The notes beneath the pieces were generated by a model, which was not told the DNA's origin, made no database searches, and worked only from the letters and a program-made list of their open reading frames with translations. Below, piece after piece: positions 1 to 32,519 of a stretch of 44,086 bases of DNA (position 1 is its first letter; each line of letters starts with the position of its first letter). The stretch comes from Paulinella micropora (Eukaryota > Cercozoa > Imbricatea > Euglyphida). Where the stretch lies: positions 466,874-510,959 of the forward strand of contig BJOX01000217.1 of the NCBI GenBank assembly GCA_009731375.1. Reading direction: 5' to 3'. Both the position numbers and the translations under genes were made by a program.

Positions 1-172
1 ACTCTCCATTCCTAGATTGCCTTTTTCTTCAACGTCCTTCCTCCTCTTCTTTTTCCAGAACACAGTCTACCCGTGATTCCCATCCCGGACACATGCACAG
101 TACACAACTTACTGTTTGATGTGAAACTGCGTTCCCTTGCAAGGACTACATTCCTTTGCGACATCTCATCTA
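1..172 (+). repeat. Dispersed element A, copy 1 (3' part)
   Basis: This stretch matches 3114-3283 almost base for base, and its last 60 bases match 19366-19428. It ends in CATCTCATC and runs straight into a TATC array, as the other copies do. A conserved body with a fixed 3' end and a simple-repeat tail suggests a retroposon with a TATC tail (inference). No coding potential is visible. Confidence 0.7.
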
Positions 173-175
173 TCC

Positions 176-255
<80 letters not shown>

Positions 256-354
256 CATCTATCTCATCTATCTCATCTATCTCATCTATCTCATCTATCT
301 CATCTATCTCATCTATCTCATCTATCTCATCTATCTCATCTATCTCATCTATCT
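173..354 (+). repeat. TATC and TCATCTATC arrays
   Basis: About 80 bases of (TATC)n change into (TCATCTATC)n, the 9-mer being a fusion of the tetramer with the CATCTC end of element A. The array runs into a gap. Confidence 0.95.
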
Positions 355-495
355 NNNNNNNNNNNNNNNNNNNNNNNNNNNNNNNNNNNNNNNNNNNNNN
401 NNNNNNNNNNNNNNNNNNNNNNNNNNNNNNNNNNNNNNNNNNNNNNNNNNNNNNNNNNNNNNNNNNNNNNNNNNNNNNNNNNNNNNNNNNNNNNN
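355..495. other. Assembly gap
   Basis: Unresolved bases inside a tandem array; the length may be nominal. Confidence 0.99.
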
Positions 496-2401
496 ATCTA
501 ATCTAATCTAATCTAATCTAATCTAATCTAATCTAATCTAGTCTAGTCTAGTCTAGTCTAGTCTTGTCTTGTCTTGTCTTGTCTTGTTTGATCTGATCTG
601 ATCTGATCTGACCTGACCTGACCTGACCTGACCTGACCTGACCTGACCTGACCTGACCTGACCTGACCTGACCTGACCTGACCTGACCTGACCTGACCTG
701 ACCTGACCTGATCTCATCTCATCTCATCTCATCTCATCTCATCTCATCTCATCTGATCTGATCTCATCTGATCTGATCTCATCTGATCTGATCTCATCTG
801 ATCTCATCTCATCTGATCTGATCTCATCTGATCTGATCTCATCTCATCTGATCTCATCTCATCTGATCTCATCTCATCTGATCTCATCTCATCTCATCTC
901 ATCTCATCTCATCTCATCTCATCTGATCTCATCTGATCTGATCTCATCTCATCTGATCTCATCTCATCTGATCTCATCTCATCTCATCTCATCTNNNNNN
1001 NNNNNNNNNNNNNNNNNNNNNNNNNNNNNTCTCATCTCATCTCATCTGATCTCATCTCATCTCATCTCATCTCATCTCATCTCATCTCATCTCATCTCAT
1101 CTCATCTCATCTCATCTCATCTCATCTCATCTCATCTCATCTCATCTCATCTCATCTCATCTCATCTCATCTCATCTCATCTCATCTCATCTCATCTCAT
1201 CTCATCTCATCTCATCTCATCTCATCTCATCTCATCTCATCTCATCTCATCTCATCTCATCTCATCTCATCTCATCTCATCTGATCTCATCTCATCTGAT
1301 CTCATCTCATCTGATCTCATCTGATCTCATCTGATCTCATCTGATCTCATCTCATCTCATCTCATCTGATCTCATCTCATCTCATCTCATCTGATCTGAT
1401 CTGATCTGATCTGATCTGATCTGATCTGATCTCATCTCATCTGATCTCATCTCATCTGATCTCATCTCATCTGATCTCATCTCATCTGATCTCATCTCAT
1501 CTGATCTCATCTCATCTGATCTCATCTCATCTGATCTCATCTCATCTNNNNNNNNNNNNNNNNNNCTCACATCTCATCTGATCTCATCTGATCTCATCTG
1601 ATCTCATCTCATCTCATCTCATCTCATCTCATCTCATCTCATCTCATCTCATCATCTCATCTCATCTCATCTCATCTCATCTCATCTCATCTCATCTCAT
1701 CTCATCTCATCTCATCTCATCTCATCTCATCTCATCTCATCTGATCTCATCTCATCTGATCTCATCTCATCTGATCTCATCTCATCTGATCTCATCTCAT
1801 CTGATCTCATCTCATCTGATCTCATCTCATCTGATCTCATCTCATCTGATCTCATCTCATCTGATCTCATCTCATCTGATCTCATCTCATCTGATCTCAT
1901 CTCATCTGATCTCATCTCATCTGATCTCATCTCATCTGATCTCATCTCATCTGATCTCATCTCATCTGATCTCATCTCATCTGATCTCATCTCATCTGAT
2001 CTCATCTCATCTGATCTCATCTCATCTGATCTCATCTCATCTGATCTCATCTCATCTGATCTCATCTCATCTGATCTCATCTCATCTGATCTCATCTCAT
2101 CTGATCTCATCTCATCTGATCTCATCTCATCTGATCTCATCTCATCTGATCTCATCTCATCTGATCTCATCTCATCTGATCTCATCTCATCTGATCTCAT
2201 CTCATCTGATCTCATCTCATCTGATCTCATCTCATCTGATCTCATCTCATCTGATCTCATCTCATCTGATCTCATCTCATCTGATCTCATCTCATCTGAT
2301 CTCATCTCATCTGATCTGATCTGATCTGATCTCATCTCATCTGATCTGATCTCATCTGATCTCATCTGATCTCATCTCATCTCATCTCATCTGATCTGAT
2401 C
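496..2401 (+). repeat. 1.9-kb pentanucleotide array with a 15-bp higher-order unit
   Basis: Blocks of (ATCTA), (GTCTA), (GTCTT), (ATCTG), (ACCTG) and (ATCTC) pentamers follow one another. From about 1740 to 2310 the pentamers are organised as a regular 15-bp unit, ATCTCATCTCATCTG, repeated nearly 40 times almost without change. Gaps lie at 995-1029 and 1548-1565. Open frames here (MRSDE repeats on the minus strand) follow from period 5 without stops and are not genes. Confidence 0.95.
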
Positions 2402-2552
2402 TGAACAAACAAACAAACAAACGAACAATCGGTCAGTATCTGTGTTATGCATACAAAAACACACTGTCTAACTATATGAATCATTATGACAGTGTAATAA
2501 TCAGCTATATCAATGTATGATGCATATATATATATATAATATATTTACATAC
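2402..2552. other. Short non-repetitive spacer
   Basis: About 150 bases of AT-rich, mostly unique DNA between two arrays. I see no exon, RNA gene or element in it. Confidence 0.6.
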
Positions 2553-2609
2553 TGATCTGATCTGATCTGATCTGATCTGATCTGATCTGATCTGATCTGA
2601 TCTGATCTG

Positions 2610-2661
<52 letters not shown>

Positions 2662-2720
2662 ATCTGTCTATCTATATCCACCTACCTACCTACCTACCTA
2701 CCTACCTATCTACCTACCTA

Positions 2721-2808
<88 letters not shown>

Positions 2809-2853
2809 CATCCATCCATCCATCCATCCATCCATCCATCCATCCATCCATCC

Positions 2854-2943
<90 letters not shown>
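2553..2943 (+). repeat. (CTGAT)n then (TATC)n/(TACC)n/(CATC)n array
   Basis: Pentamers give way to tetramers that differ by one base in blocks (TATC, TTTC, TACC, CATC), a typical pattern of point mutation followed by local expansion. Confidence 0.95.
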
Positions 2944-3755
<812 letters not shown>

Positions 3756-3776
3756 GTATGTATGTATGTATTTAAT

Positions 3777-3821
3777 CTCTTCAAGCAGAGTCCAGCAATA
3801 GAACAGAGCGGAATCTTTGCT
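3777..3821 (+). CDS. Candidate globin B/C-helix exon (most upstream piece of the fusion gene)
   Basis: In one frame this reads [15 protein letters not shown] plus two bases before a GTATGA donor. LF followed four residues later by Pro and then Phe resembles the globin B-C corner and Phe CD1 region. The end phase (2) fits the next exon at 4738. The acceptor is uncertain (after CTTCAAG or AAGCAG). Two more copies follow at 3907 and 4066, and the third could be the true exon instead, because it ends in phase 2 before GTATGT. About 19 residues normally found between Phe CD1 and the E-helix histidine are not accounted for, so another exon is probably missing. Confidence 0.35.
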
Positions 3822-3904
3822 AGGTATGACCATACCTAAATATGTAAATATGTATATATGTACCTATCCATCTATGTGTATGTAAGTATATATGTATATA
3901 TGTA

Positions 3905-3962
3905 TTTATCTCTTCAAGTAGTGTCCAGCAATAGAACAGAGCGGAATGTTTGCCATTTATGA
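3905..3962 (+). pseudogene. Exon echo of the 3777 exon (copy 2)
   Basis: About 45 of the bases match the 3777 exon, but the Lys-Gln codons are now AAG TAG, so the globin-like frame is stopped. The donor is lost. Confidence 0.6.
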
Positions 3963-3977
3963 ACATATGTATATATG

Positions 3978-4044
<67 letters not shown>

Positions 4045-4063
4045 AGTATGTAAGTATGTATGT

Positions 4064-4112
4064 ACTTAATCTTTTCAAGCAGTGTCCAGCAATAGAACAG
4101 AACGGAATGTAT
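4064..4112 (+). pseudogene. Third copy of the 3777 exon, possibly the functional one
   Basis: It reads LFKQCPAIEQNG and then AT before GTATGTATGT. The frame is open and the end phase (2) matches the exon at 4738, so this copy and that at 3777 are rival candidates for the same exon. Confidence 0.45.
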
Positions 4113-4155
4113 GTATGTATGTATGTAATGTATGTATGCATGTTTATATTGTTGT

Positions 4156-4209
<54 letters not shown>

Positions 4210-4737
4210 TTGTTGTTGTTGTTGTCTTGTTGTTGTTGTCCAACGAAAATGGCATGATGCTTGCTTGTTTTGCATGTTATGTCTGTGTGGATGTTATGTA
4301 TGGATGGATATGACGTGTACGTGACGTGTACGTGACGTGTATGTGATGTGTACGTGTATGTGTATGCGACGTGCGTGTATGTGTACGTGACGAGTACGTG
4401 ATGTGTACGTGACGTGTCTGTGATGTGTACGTGTATGTGTACGTGATGTTTACGTCATGTGTATGTGACCTGTATGTGATGTGTACGTGTATGTGTACGT
4501 GATGTGTATGTGATTTTGTACGTGATGTGCACGTGATGTACATGTGATGTGTACGTGATGTGTACGTGATGTGTATCTGATGTGTATGTGATGTGTACGT
4601 GATGTACGTGTGATGTGTATGTGATGTGTACGTGATGTACATGTGATGTGTATGTGATGTGTACGTGATGTGTACGTGATGTGTATGTGATGTGTACGTG
4701 ATGTACATGTGATGTGCATGTGATGTGTGTGATTTAG
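4113..4737 (+). repeat. Intron arrays: GTAT, TTG, then a GTGATGTGTAC-type array
   Basis: Short (GTAT)n, about 95 bases of (TTG)n at 4150-4240, a little unique sequence, then 4310-4735 of a degenerate 10-12-mer built from GTGATGTGTACGTGA. I looked here for the missing CD/D-helix exon and found no convincing one. Confidence 0.9.
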
Positions 4738-24572
<19,835 letters not shown>

Positions 24573-24785
24573 CAGCAGATCTAAGTCCGATTTCTTCATG
24601 TCTTCTTCTTCTTCTTCTTCTTCTTCTTCTTCTTCTTCTTCTTCTTCTTCTTCTTCTTCTTCTTCTGCTTCTTCTTCTTCTTCTTCTTCTTCTTCTTCTT
24701 CTTCTTCTTCTTCTTCTTCTTCTTCTTCCTCCTCCTCCTCCTCCTCCTCCTCCTCGTCCTCCTCCTCCGCCTCCTTCCCAACAGG
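24573..24785 (+). repeat. (TTC)n/(CTC)n array after the stop (3' UTR or flank)
   Basis: A triplet array of about 180 bases begins 27 bases after the stop codon. No AATAAA is seen nearby. Confidence 0.9.
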
Positions 24786-26160
24786 CTGTCAATGCCAGCC
24801 TGTCATATTAGTATGAAACTAGAGTCGATACACTTGGAAAAGGACTCGCATTAACTGCTCAGAAAATTTTCAACACCGAACTTTCCGAGTGTTAGTTCAC
24901 GGTCTTCGGGCAATATTAAGTCTAGGAACTTAGCCCACATGAAGCACAAGCCTTTAATCTGGATGGCTCTTGGTGGATTGAATCGAGTGTCGAGCTTGGA
25001 TAGCACTTGGGATGGTGGACAATCGGCTGGGATTCCCATATAAGCCCGTACTAACGAGATTATACGTAGATGTAGTCTCCGTTGGTATTAGTTCAGGAAT
25101 TGAGATCGAGCGATCTCAAAGGAGGGGGAAGGGGTGCTATGTAACACCCACGGTATACTACATCGTTATTATGCTATTGGTTTTTACGGGAATTCACTTG
25201 TGGAAGTGATTCCTTGTTATTAAATGTATTTTAAGATGGATTCTTATTGCATTTCCGGTTTTGAACAATACTTCCGGTTTTAATGTTGGGGAAAAGCTTG
25301 GAAGCTTAAATCCCATAGGGCGTTAAATCCTATATTTTAAACTTAACAGTATACCGGAGTGGTGAAGGTTTGTAGGATGTAAGATACAAAAGCTGTAGCA
25401 TCCGTATTCAATAACCTCCCACATTAATAATAACGTTTACCTGATCCTTTTGTATGTAGTAACCGTTTGAAGTTAAGGAAAATTAGCAAGGAAATTTAGT
25501 GAAATTTAGCAGGTCGGTTTTTCAAGTGACTGGGAATTTTATAGCGGCTAAATAAGGGAAATGGCACTTATGGGTTGAACTGTTGTTTGTGGTATGTTTT
25601 GGCATTTGTGCAGGTTACGGACGTAGCGCATCGTGTCAGTTGACACATGTCAAAGGGACACTCCGTTTTTAGCGGTTTTCCCCTTTGGCTTGTCACAAGT
25701 TGTTTGAGTTCAATTTTGGCTTCCCTTTCTACTTTAGAAGTGAAGGTTAGCCTTGAACAAGTTGTGTTCAGTTTTATTATTAAATTCAATTTTCCTTTTA
25801 GATCGTAAGGGTAACAGGTCTTAATACACTGTGGTTGATCTTGATGCGTTATATGAGAGTGACAGTGAGGCTGAACAGAAACTGTCAGAAGCAAGACAAA
25901 TACTGGAGGTGAATCTGGAATCGTCAGATGATGAGGCGGACCGGGCCAAGATGGGGTGGACTTTAGGCCTGACGCTCCTAGTCTAAACGAGATTTTTGCG
26001 GACGGTGAGGAAAGTAAGATAGCAATGCTGAGTACGTCTTGGATCAGCAGGAGACAGATGTAAGAAATTAATTGAATCCAGCAACGTACAATTAATTAAC
26101 ACTTTAGACACAGTCTAGCTTTCAAATCAAGACACTGATTATTAAAAATACTAGAAATAT
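24786..26160. other. Unique AT-rich DNA, no gene recognised
   Basis: The only sizeable stretch of ordinary sequence besides 34.4-36.9 and 37.8-38.9 kb. Minus-strand open frames at 24851-25039 and 25568-25894 have no recognisable motifs. They could be remnants of a transposable element. Confidence 0.4.
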
Positions 26161-26790
26161 CGATATCTTAGTGACGCTCATATTTCATACAGAGACAGAG
26201 TACAAATAACTTTAATATGATGTTCATGATCAATATAACAAGTTCCGATCCGGTCACTATGACCTTAGTGATAGACACTCAAAAGGTAGTGATGGTCACT
26301 AGATTATGATACTTAGTGATGATCACTAGAATTCTATTAGCTTGAGCGTGTAGTGATCATCACTGAGACACACTCTAAACAAGATCACTACCCTAGTGCT
26401 CGTCACTATAGTTTAATTTTTATCACTAACTTTTTTTAGTTTTGTAACACATCACTAATTATAACGTAGTGATGGTCACTACGTATTAATATTTCATCAC
26501 TAACGTTCATCATAGATCTCTAGCGTAGTGATGATCACTACGTATTTCATCACTAACTTCAAATTTCGAAAATTCATCAAGATCATGATCACTAGTGTAG
26601 TACTAGTGATCATGATGATATATAAACGTACGTGTATTTCATCAGCGTTAACTTTTTCACGAATGCAAATAGGTAGTGAGATCATCACTACTAGCACTAC
26701 CCTCATCACTAAGAAAAAATGTTCATCACTAACAGCGTAGTGATGCATCACCACGTGCTAAGTGATCATCACTACTCCGTTAACGTTGTT
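26160..26790. repeat. Cluster of TAGTGATnATCACTA palindromes
   Basis: About ten imperfect copies of a 13-15-bp palindrome with centre GTGATnATCAC (e.g. 26288, 26313, 26352, 26394, 26467, 26526, 26735, 26759). There is one 36-bp palindrome near 26582-26617 (ATCATGATCACTAGTG and its complement). The spacing is irregular. Possible protein-binding sites or the subterminal region of a transposon. Confidence 0.7.
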
Positions 26791-27263
26791 TTACTGTTGC
26801 TAGTGTTAACGCGTACGTTTTAGCTATAGCGTCTTTTTTTATTATAAATGTGTATAACATGCATATGTAAAGTATAACTAGTATAATAAGCTATTAGCAA
26901 GATTAGGGATGTGCAAATTAGAGATTATATTAGAGAAAATATCCTTTAAATTTACGTTCTATTTTCCACCAACTTTGTCAACTGATTTTCAAAAAAAAAC
27001 GGTAAGTTGGGACCTGCCAAAATTACCAAAATATCTTCGCAAAATTTTGCATAGCGAAAAAATATGTGATGTTGCGGCGCTACATATCAGAATAGAAATA
27101 GGCAGGATTTAGGCAACTTCAGTGGTAGAATAGCAATAGAAACCCAACAAACCAGGTTGTTAGTTCCCTAATAAGGACGAACCTGGAAGGGAATATAAGC
27201 ATAGGAAGAGGGTAGCGAATAGTATTTGTGTGAACAGAGTGTAAGACAAAAGTTTAAGCAGGC

Positions 27264-27382
27264 TCTGGCGTCCCGATGGCTGGGGATGAAAGTGGCAGTT
27301 ATTATTTAGGGCCGTTAGCCACACACCATCTTGCACTTATTTTGTTTAACATGTTAATTACTAGTTTGATTAATTAAATTGA
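27264..27382 (+). repeat. SINE-like element with AAC tail, copy 1
   Basis: It begins CAGGCTCTGGCGTCCCGATG and includes CACACACCATCTTGCA. It ends TTAATTAAATTG followed by (AAC)n. Related copies lie at 27471, 41309, 41502, 41790 and 41885. Confidence 0.65.
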
Positions 27383-27510
27383 ACAACAACAATAACAACA
27401 ACAACAACAACAACAAAAACAACAACAACAACAACAACAAAAACAACAACAACAATAACAACAACAACAGGCACTATCATGCCATTGGTTTAATTACTAT
27501 GTTTAAATTT

Positions 27511-27549
<39 letters not shown>

Positions 27550-27607
27550 TTGAACAACAACAACATTGAACAACAACAACAACAACAACAAGAACAACAA
27601 CAACAAT

Positions 27608-27638
<31 letters not shown>

Positions 27639-27640
27639 CA
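27383..27640 (+). repeat. (AAC)n tail with a nested 3' copy
   Basis: AAC triplets interrupted at 27471-27512 by the 3' end of another copy (ATCATGCCATTGGTTTAATT). Confidence 0.9.
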
Positions 27641-27654
27641 TTAGTGTGTGTCTC

Positions 27655-27776
27655 TCATACGTACATACATACATACATACATACATACATACATACATAC
27701 ATACATACATACATACATGTATGTATGTATGTATGGTATGTATGTATGTATGTATGTATGTTACGTACGTATGTAC

Positions 27777-27807
<31 letters not shown>

Positions 27808-27999
27808 TGTATACATACATGCATACATACAATGTACATACATACATGCATACATACAATGTACATACATACATATACATACATACATACATAAACACAC
27901 ACACACATACATACATACATACATACATACATGCATACATACATACATACACACACACACAAACACAGACACACACACGTACATACATACATAACAAAA

Positions 28000-28030
<31 letters not shown>

Positions 28031-28198
28031 CATACATACATACATACATACACATGTGTGCATACATACATACATACATACATGCACACATACATGCATA
28101 CATACATACATACATACATATGTATGTATGTATACATACATACATACGTAACATACATACCATACATATATACCATACCATACCATACCATACATACA

Positions 28199-28229
<31 letters not shown>

Positions 28230-29400
28230 GTACATACATACATACATACATACACACACATACATACATACATATGTACATACATACATACTATACATAC
28301 ATACTATACATACATACTATACATACATACATACATACATACATACATACACATACACACATACATACATACATACATACATACATACATACATACATAC
28401 ATACATACGTATGTCATACATACATACACACATATGTCATATATATGTATATATACATATATACCTACATACATACATACATACATACATACATACATAC
28501 GTACGTACGTACGTACGTACGTACATACATACATGAATACATACATACATACATATATACATACATACATACATACATATGTGTACAAACAAACATACAT
28601 ACAAACATACATACAAACATACATACATATATACATATATGTGTATGTATGTATGTATGTATATGTATGTATATATGTTCTGTATGTTATGTGTGTATGT
28701 ATGAATGTATGTATACATACATACATACATGCATACATACATACGTACATACATACATACATACATACATACATACATACGTACGTACGTACGTACGTAC
28801 ATATATACATCAGATATATACATGAGGGCGGGAGGACTGTGGGAGTCTCTTCATCTTAAAGCATACATACATGCATGCACATACATACATACAAACATAC
28901 AAACATACATACATACATACATACATACATAACATACATAACATACGTACATACATACATACATACATACGTACATACATACAAACATACATACAAACAT
29001 ACATACATACATACATACATACGTACGTACGTACGTACGAACATATATACATACATACATAAATACATACATACATACATACATACATACATACATACAC
29101 ATACACATGCACACATGCGTACATATATACATATATACATACATGCATACATACATACATACATACATACATACATACATACACACATACGTACATACGT
29201 ACATACATTTATACATACATACGTACTTACATGCATACATACATACATGCAGACATCCATCCATCCCTCCATCCATCCATCCATCCATCCATTAATACAT
29301 ACATACATACATACATACATACATACTTACATACGTATGTATACGTACATACATACATACATACATACATACATACATACATACACACACTACATACGTA
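27655..29400 (+). repeat. CATA/GTAT/GTAC tetranucleotide arrays, 1.7 kb
   Basis: CATA and its complement TATG alternate in blocks, with CACA and GTAC runs, so many self-complementary segments occur. A 55-base unique island lies at 28810-28862. No exon. Confidence 0.95.
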
Positions 29401-29408
29401 CATGCGTA

Positions 29409-30688
29409 AGAGGTGCTTCAAAAGTTTAGGGCCATACATTCACTTCGGTCTTTCCCTGAGCCAGCGCTGCAGCCTCTAGCCCAGGTTATATGCTCAGCAA
29501 GTACATCGCCCACAGACGTGTATCCCAACCCTACCTCCCCACATGCTATCTCTGGCGAGAATTGAGAAAAGTTGGAAAACTCTCAAAAAATCGGGTAAAA
29601 ATTATGGCCGATTTTCGACACTGCTTCAATTTTTCTAAGTTCTCTCCAGCAAGAGCGAGTAATTGAGGGAAACAGATCTGTGAGAGTTATGCATGCTGTT
29701 CATATTAGCTGCCATAAGCTGTAGCTGCTCAGGAGAAGATAGGGTGAAGTATGTGTGTATCCCACCATCCCAGAAAAGGACCGCCCTTAGGGACCGGGAG
29801 GCTATCTTTCCCTGAGCAAGCGCTTCAAGATCTGACGCAGCTTATATGCACAGCACGCATAACATCCACGGATACGTGCCCCGCAACCACACCTCCCCAC
29901 TCGCTCTCCATGGCGAGAATTTAGAAAAGTTCGAAAAGGGTCCAAAGTCGGTACAAAAGACCATCGTCGGGACCATGAGGTGATCTTCCTCTGAACAAGC
30001 GCTGAAACTGTTGCGCAGCTTATATGCACAACATGCATAACGCCCATAGGTGTGTGTCCCGCAACCATACCTCTCCACTCGCTCTTGGGCGAGATTTTAG
30101 AAAAGTTGGGAGAAGGTCCAAGTCGGTCAGACGAAGGACCACCCTCGGGACCAGGCCAAGTTCCCCCCAAGTCTGCCGATCTGAATTCGATAAAACTCGT
30201 ATGGGGCTACATGAACGGAGAGCTGAGTGTCAAGCGCCCAACAACCATGCCCGCATTGAAGCGCGGCTGCTCAAGATCTGGCGAGAGGTGGACATGAAGA
30301 TGGAGAAATATGTGACCGGGATGAGAGAAAGACTGATTACTGTCATCAACACTGGGGGAGAATGGACTGACTAGCTGCATCCTGTGGAAGCTCACGACCG
30401 CAGCACCCCAACACTGCAGCGGCAAGATAGCTTTGCTCGATGCGTAGAAGAAGTAAGTAATGATAAGTAAAATTCTACAGTCCGAGGGTGACCTTAATTT
30501 TTACTCGATTTTTTGAGACTTTTCCAAATGTTCTCAATTCTTGCCAGGAAGAGCGAGTGGGGAGTTGGGGTTGGGGCAAACACATCTCGCGCTGTACTTG
30601 CTGTGCATATAACCTGGGCTACAGGCTGCAGCGCTAGCGCAGGGAAAGACAGGGGTGAATATGTGGCCAAAACTTTTGAACCACCTCT
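29409..30688 (+). mobile_element. Tc1/mariner-like element with ~200-bp terminal inverted repeats
   Basis: The ends AGAGGTGSTTCAAAAGTTT are inverted, flanked by TA on both sides (29407-29408 and 30689-30690), and the arms match for about 200 bases. Length is 1280 bp, typical of mariners. Inside, 29800-29985 and 29985-30170 are tandem copies of terminal-repeat-like sequence that have replaced most of the transposase. Confidence 0.8.
30165..30374 (+). pseudogene. Tc1/mariner transposase, C-terminal remnant
   Basis: One frame reads SADLNSIKLVWGYMNGELS, the conserved 'SPDLNPIE..W' block of the DDE domain. After a +1/-1 shift a second frame gives LLKIWREVDMKMEKYVTGMR and ends INTGGEWTD and a stop, the usual C-terminus. 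The N-terminal DNA-binding part and the first catalytic Asp are absent. Confidence 0.75.
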
Positions 30689-30843
30689 TACATGCATGCA
30701 TATTATTTATGTTATGCATGTTAAAAACGTTCATGTACCTAGGCACGTGATGTGTGTGTGTGTGTATGTTTATATGTAGGTAGGCAGGTTAAGTGACAAT
30801 AATTTGGCATACATACATGCATACGTACATACATACATACGCC

Positions 30844-30902
<59 letters not shown>

Positions 30903-30912
30903 NNNNNNNNNN
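30844..30912. other. Poly-C run and gap
   Basis: About 58 C, then a 10-base gap (30903-30912). Homopolymer at a gap edge is probably an assembly artefact. Confidence 0.85.
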
Positions 30913-30966
30913 GTATGTATGTGTGTATGTGTGTATGTATGTATGTATGTATGTATGTATATGTAG

Positions 30967-31678
30967 GTGGCGGGTGGTGTTTGTGGGCGTTGCGGCAGGG
31001 TGTATGGTGGCGAATGGCTAGCCCGCTGCTGGACCCAGACTTCATGCGCAAGTATGTATGTATGTATGATGTATGCATGCATGCATGCATGTATGTATAT
31101 ATGTATGCATGCATGAATGTATGTATGTATGTATGTATGTGTATGTATGTATGTGTATGTATGTATGTGTATGTATGTATGTATGTATGTATTTATGTAT
31201 GTATGTATGTGTATGAATGATGTATGCATGCATGCATGTATGTATATATGTATGCGTGCATGCATGCATGCATGAATGTATGTATGTATGTGTGTATGTA
31301 TGTATGTGTGTATGTGTCAGTCTGCGGCCCTTCTCCAAGTGTCCGGCACGCGTCGCGAGGCGCTCTGGTGCGGGCCAACACAACGACAACAACAACAACA
31401 ACGACAGCAACAACGACAGCAACAACGACAGCAACAACGACAACAACAACGACAGCAACAACGACAGCAACAACGACAACAACAACGACAACAACAACGA
31501 CAGCAACAACGACAGCAACAACGACAGCAACAACGACAACAACAACGACAGCAACAACGACAACAACAACGACAGCAACAACGACAGCAACAACGATAGC
31601 AACAACGACAGCAACAACGACAGCAACAACGACAGCAACACTGACAACAACCGCAACAACAACGACAGCAACGACAGC

Positions 31679-31712
<34 letters not shown>

Positions 31713-31757
31713 ACAACGACAACAACAACAACAACAACAACAGAAGCAGCAGCAGCA

Positions 31758-31832
<75 letters not shown>

Positions 31833-31910
31833 TCAACAACATCAGCCGCCTGGATTGTGCAGCCAGTCCATGCCTGTTGGTGTTGCTGCTGCTGCTGCAG
31901 CTGCTATGTT

Positions 31911-31947
<37 letters not shown>

Positions 31948-32034
31948 ATCTATCCAGCCTGCTGCCCAGTCACCAACTGGTGGCGGGTGGAATGGATTCC
32001 TATGTCTTCGGATATGCAGAGCTGATAGACCAAA

Positions 32035-32078
<44 letters not shown>

Positions 32079-32148
32079 ATTCTTCTTCTTGGTGTCGTTG
32101 CTGCTGCTGCTGTTATTGTTGTTATTGTTGTTATGTTGTTGTTGTTGT

Positions 32149-32180
<32 letters not shown>

Positions 32181-32353
32181 TTGTTGTCATTGTTGTTGTT
32201 GTTGTTGTTGGTTACTATTGCTGATGACAGTTGTTGCTGTTATTGTGTCGTGGTAGTCATTGTTTTGCTGTTGTGTGACTCTAATCATGGCTTGATCTTC
32301 GCTTGGCTTCTCCCGTCGCTTACATCGCTGCTCAAGTCGTCATTGTGTGTGCG

Positions 32354-32419
<66 letters not shown>

Positions 32420-32519
32420 AGGGATTAGGCAGTGCCACGGGACGCTGCACGAGGACAACCTGTCCTGCAGCATCAACCAGCACCACCTCGCCCCGCTACG
32501 CTGCGACTCGTATGTCTGA
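30967..32519 (+). CDS. Second plus-strand split gene, unknown family (5' incomplete)
   Basis: Exons I can support: 30967-31051 (WCLWALRQGVWWRMASPLLD, then PDFMR) and an exon from 31321. AA-T across their junction makes Asn and keeps the frame: LRPFSKCPARVARRSGAGQH, then Asp/Ser/Asn repeats. The last exon is 32422-32519 (IRQCHGTLHEDNLSCSINQH, then HLAPLRCDSYV, TGA). Middle exons are uncertain; candidates are 31837-31875 (AWIVQPVHACW) and one from 31958 (LLPSHQLVAG). The Trp-rich first exon and Cys/His-rich end suggest no family I know. Exons are bounded by GTAT and GT arrays, as in the fusion gene. Confidence 0.45.
31388..31758 (+). repeat. (GACAGCAACAAC)n and (GACAACAACAAC)n 12-bp array, probably coding
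   Basis: It reads (DSNN)n in the frame set by the splice at 31321. All three forward frames stay open, so repetition alone does not prove coding. The exon may end at AGCAGCA/GTAATA near 31768. Confidence 0.7.
31769..31832 (+). repeat. (AAT)n array
   Basis: Triplet array right after the putative donor. Confidence 0.95.
31948..32036 (+). repeat. Dispersed segment C, plus-strand copy
   Basis: CTGCTGCCCAGT through GCTGATAGACCAAAC is shared, inverted, with 39715-39800. Both end in a TATC array on the same side, as elements A and B do. Confidence 0.7.
32080..32421 (+). repeat. (TTG)n/(CTG)n and (GT)n intron
   Basis: Triplet arrays, some unique sequence 32260-32345, then (GT)n to the acceptor TGCGTAG. 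Confidence 0.85.

Noticed and set aside
1382-2365. Long minus-strand open frames of MRSDE repeats
   Set aside because: Period-5 repeat without stop codons; open in several frames and no splice or start context.
24851-25039. 62-codon minus-strand open frame with Trp and Pro
   Set aside because: It looks protein-like but has no motif, neighbour exon or convincing start; possibly a transposon remnant.
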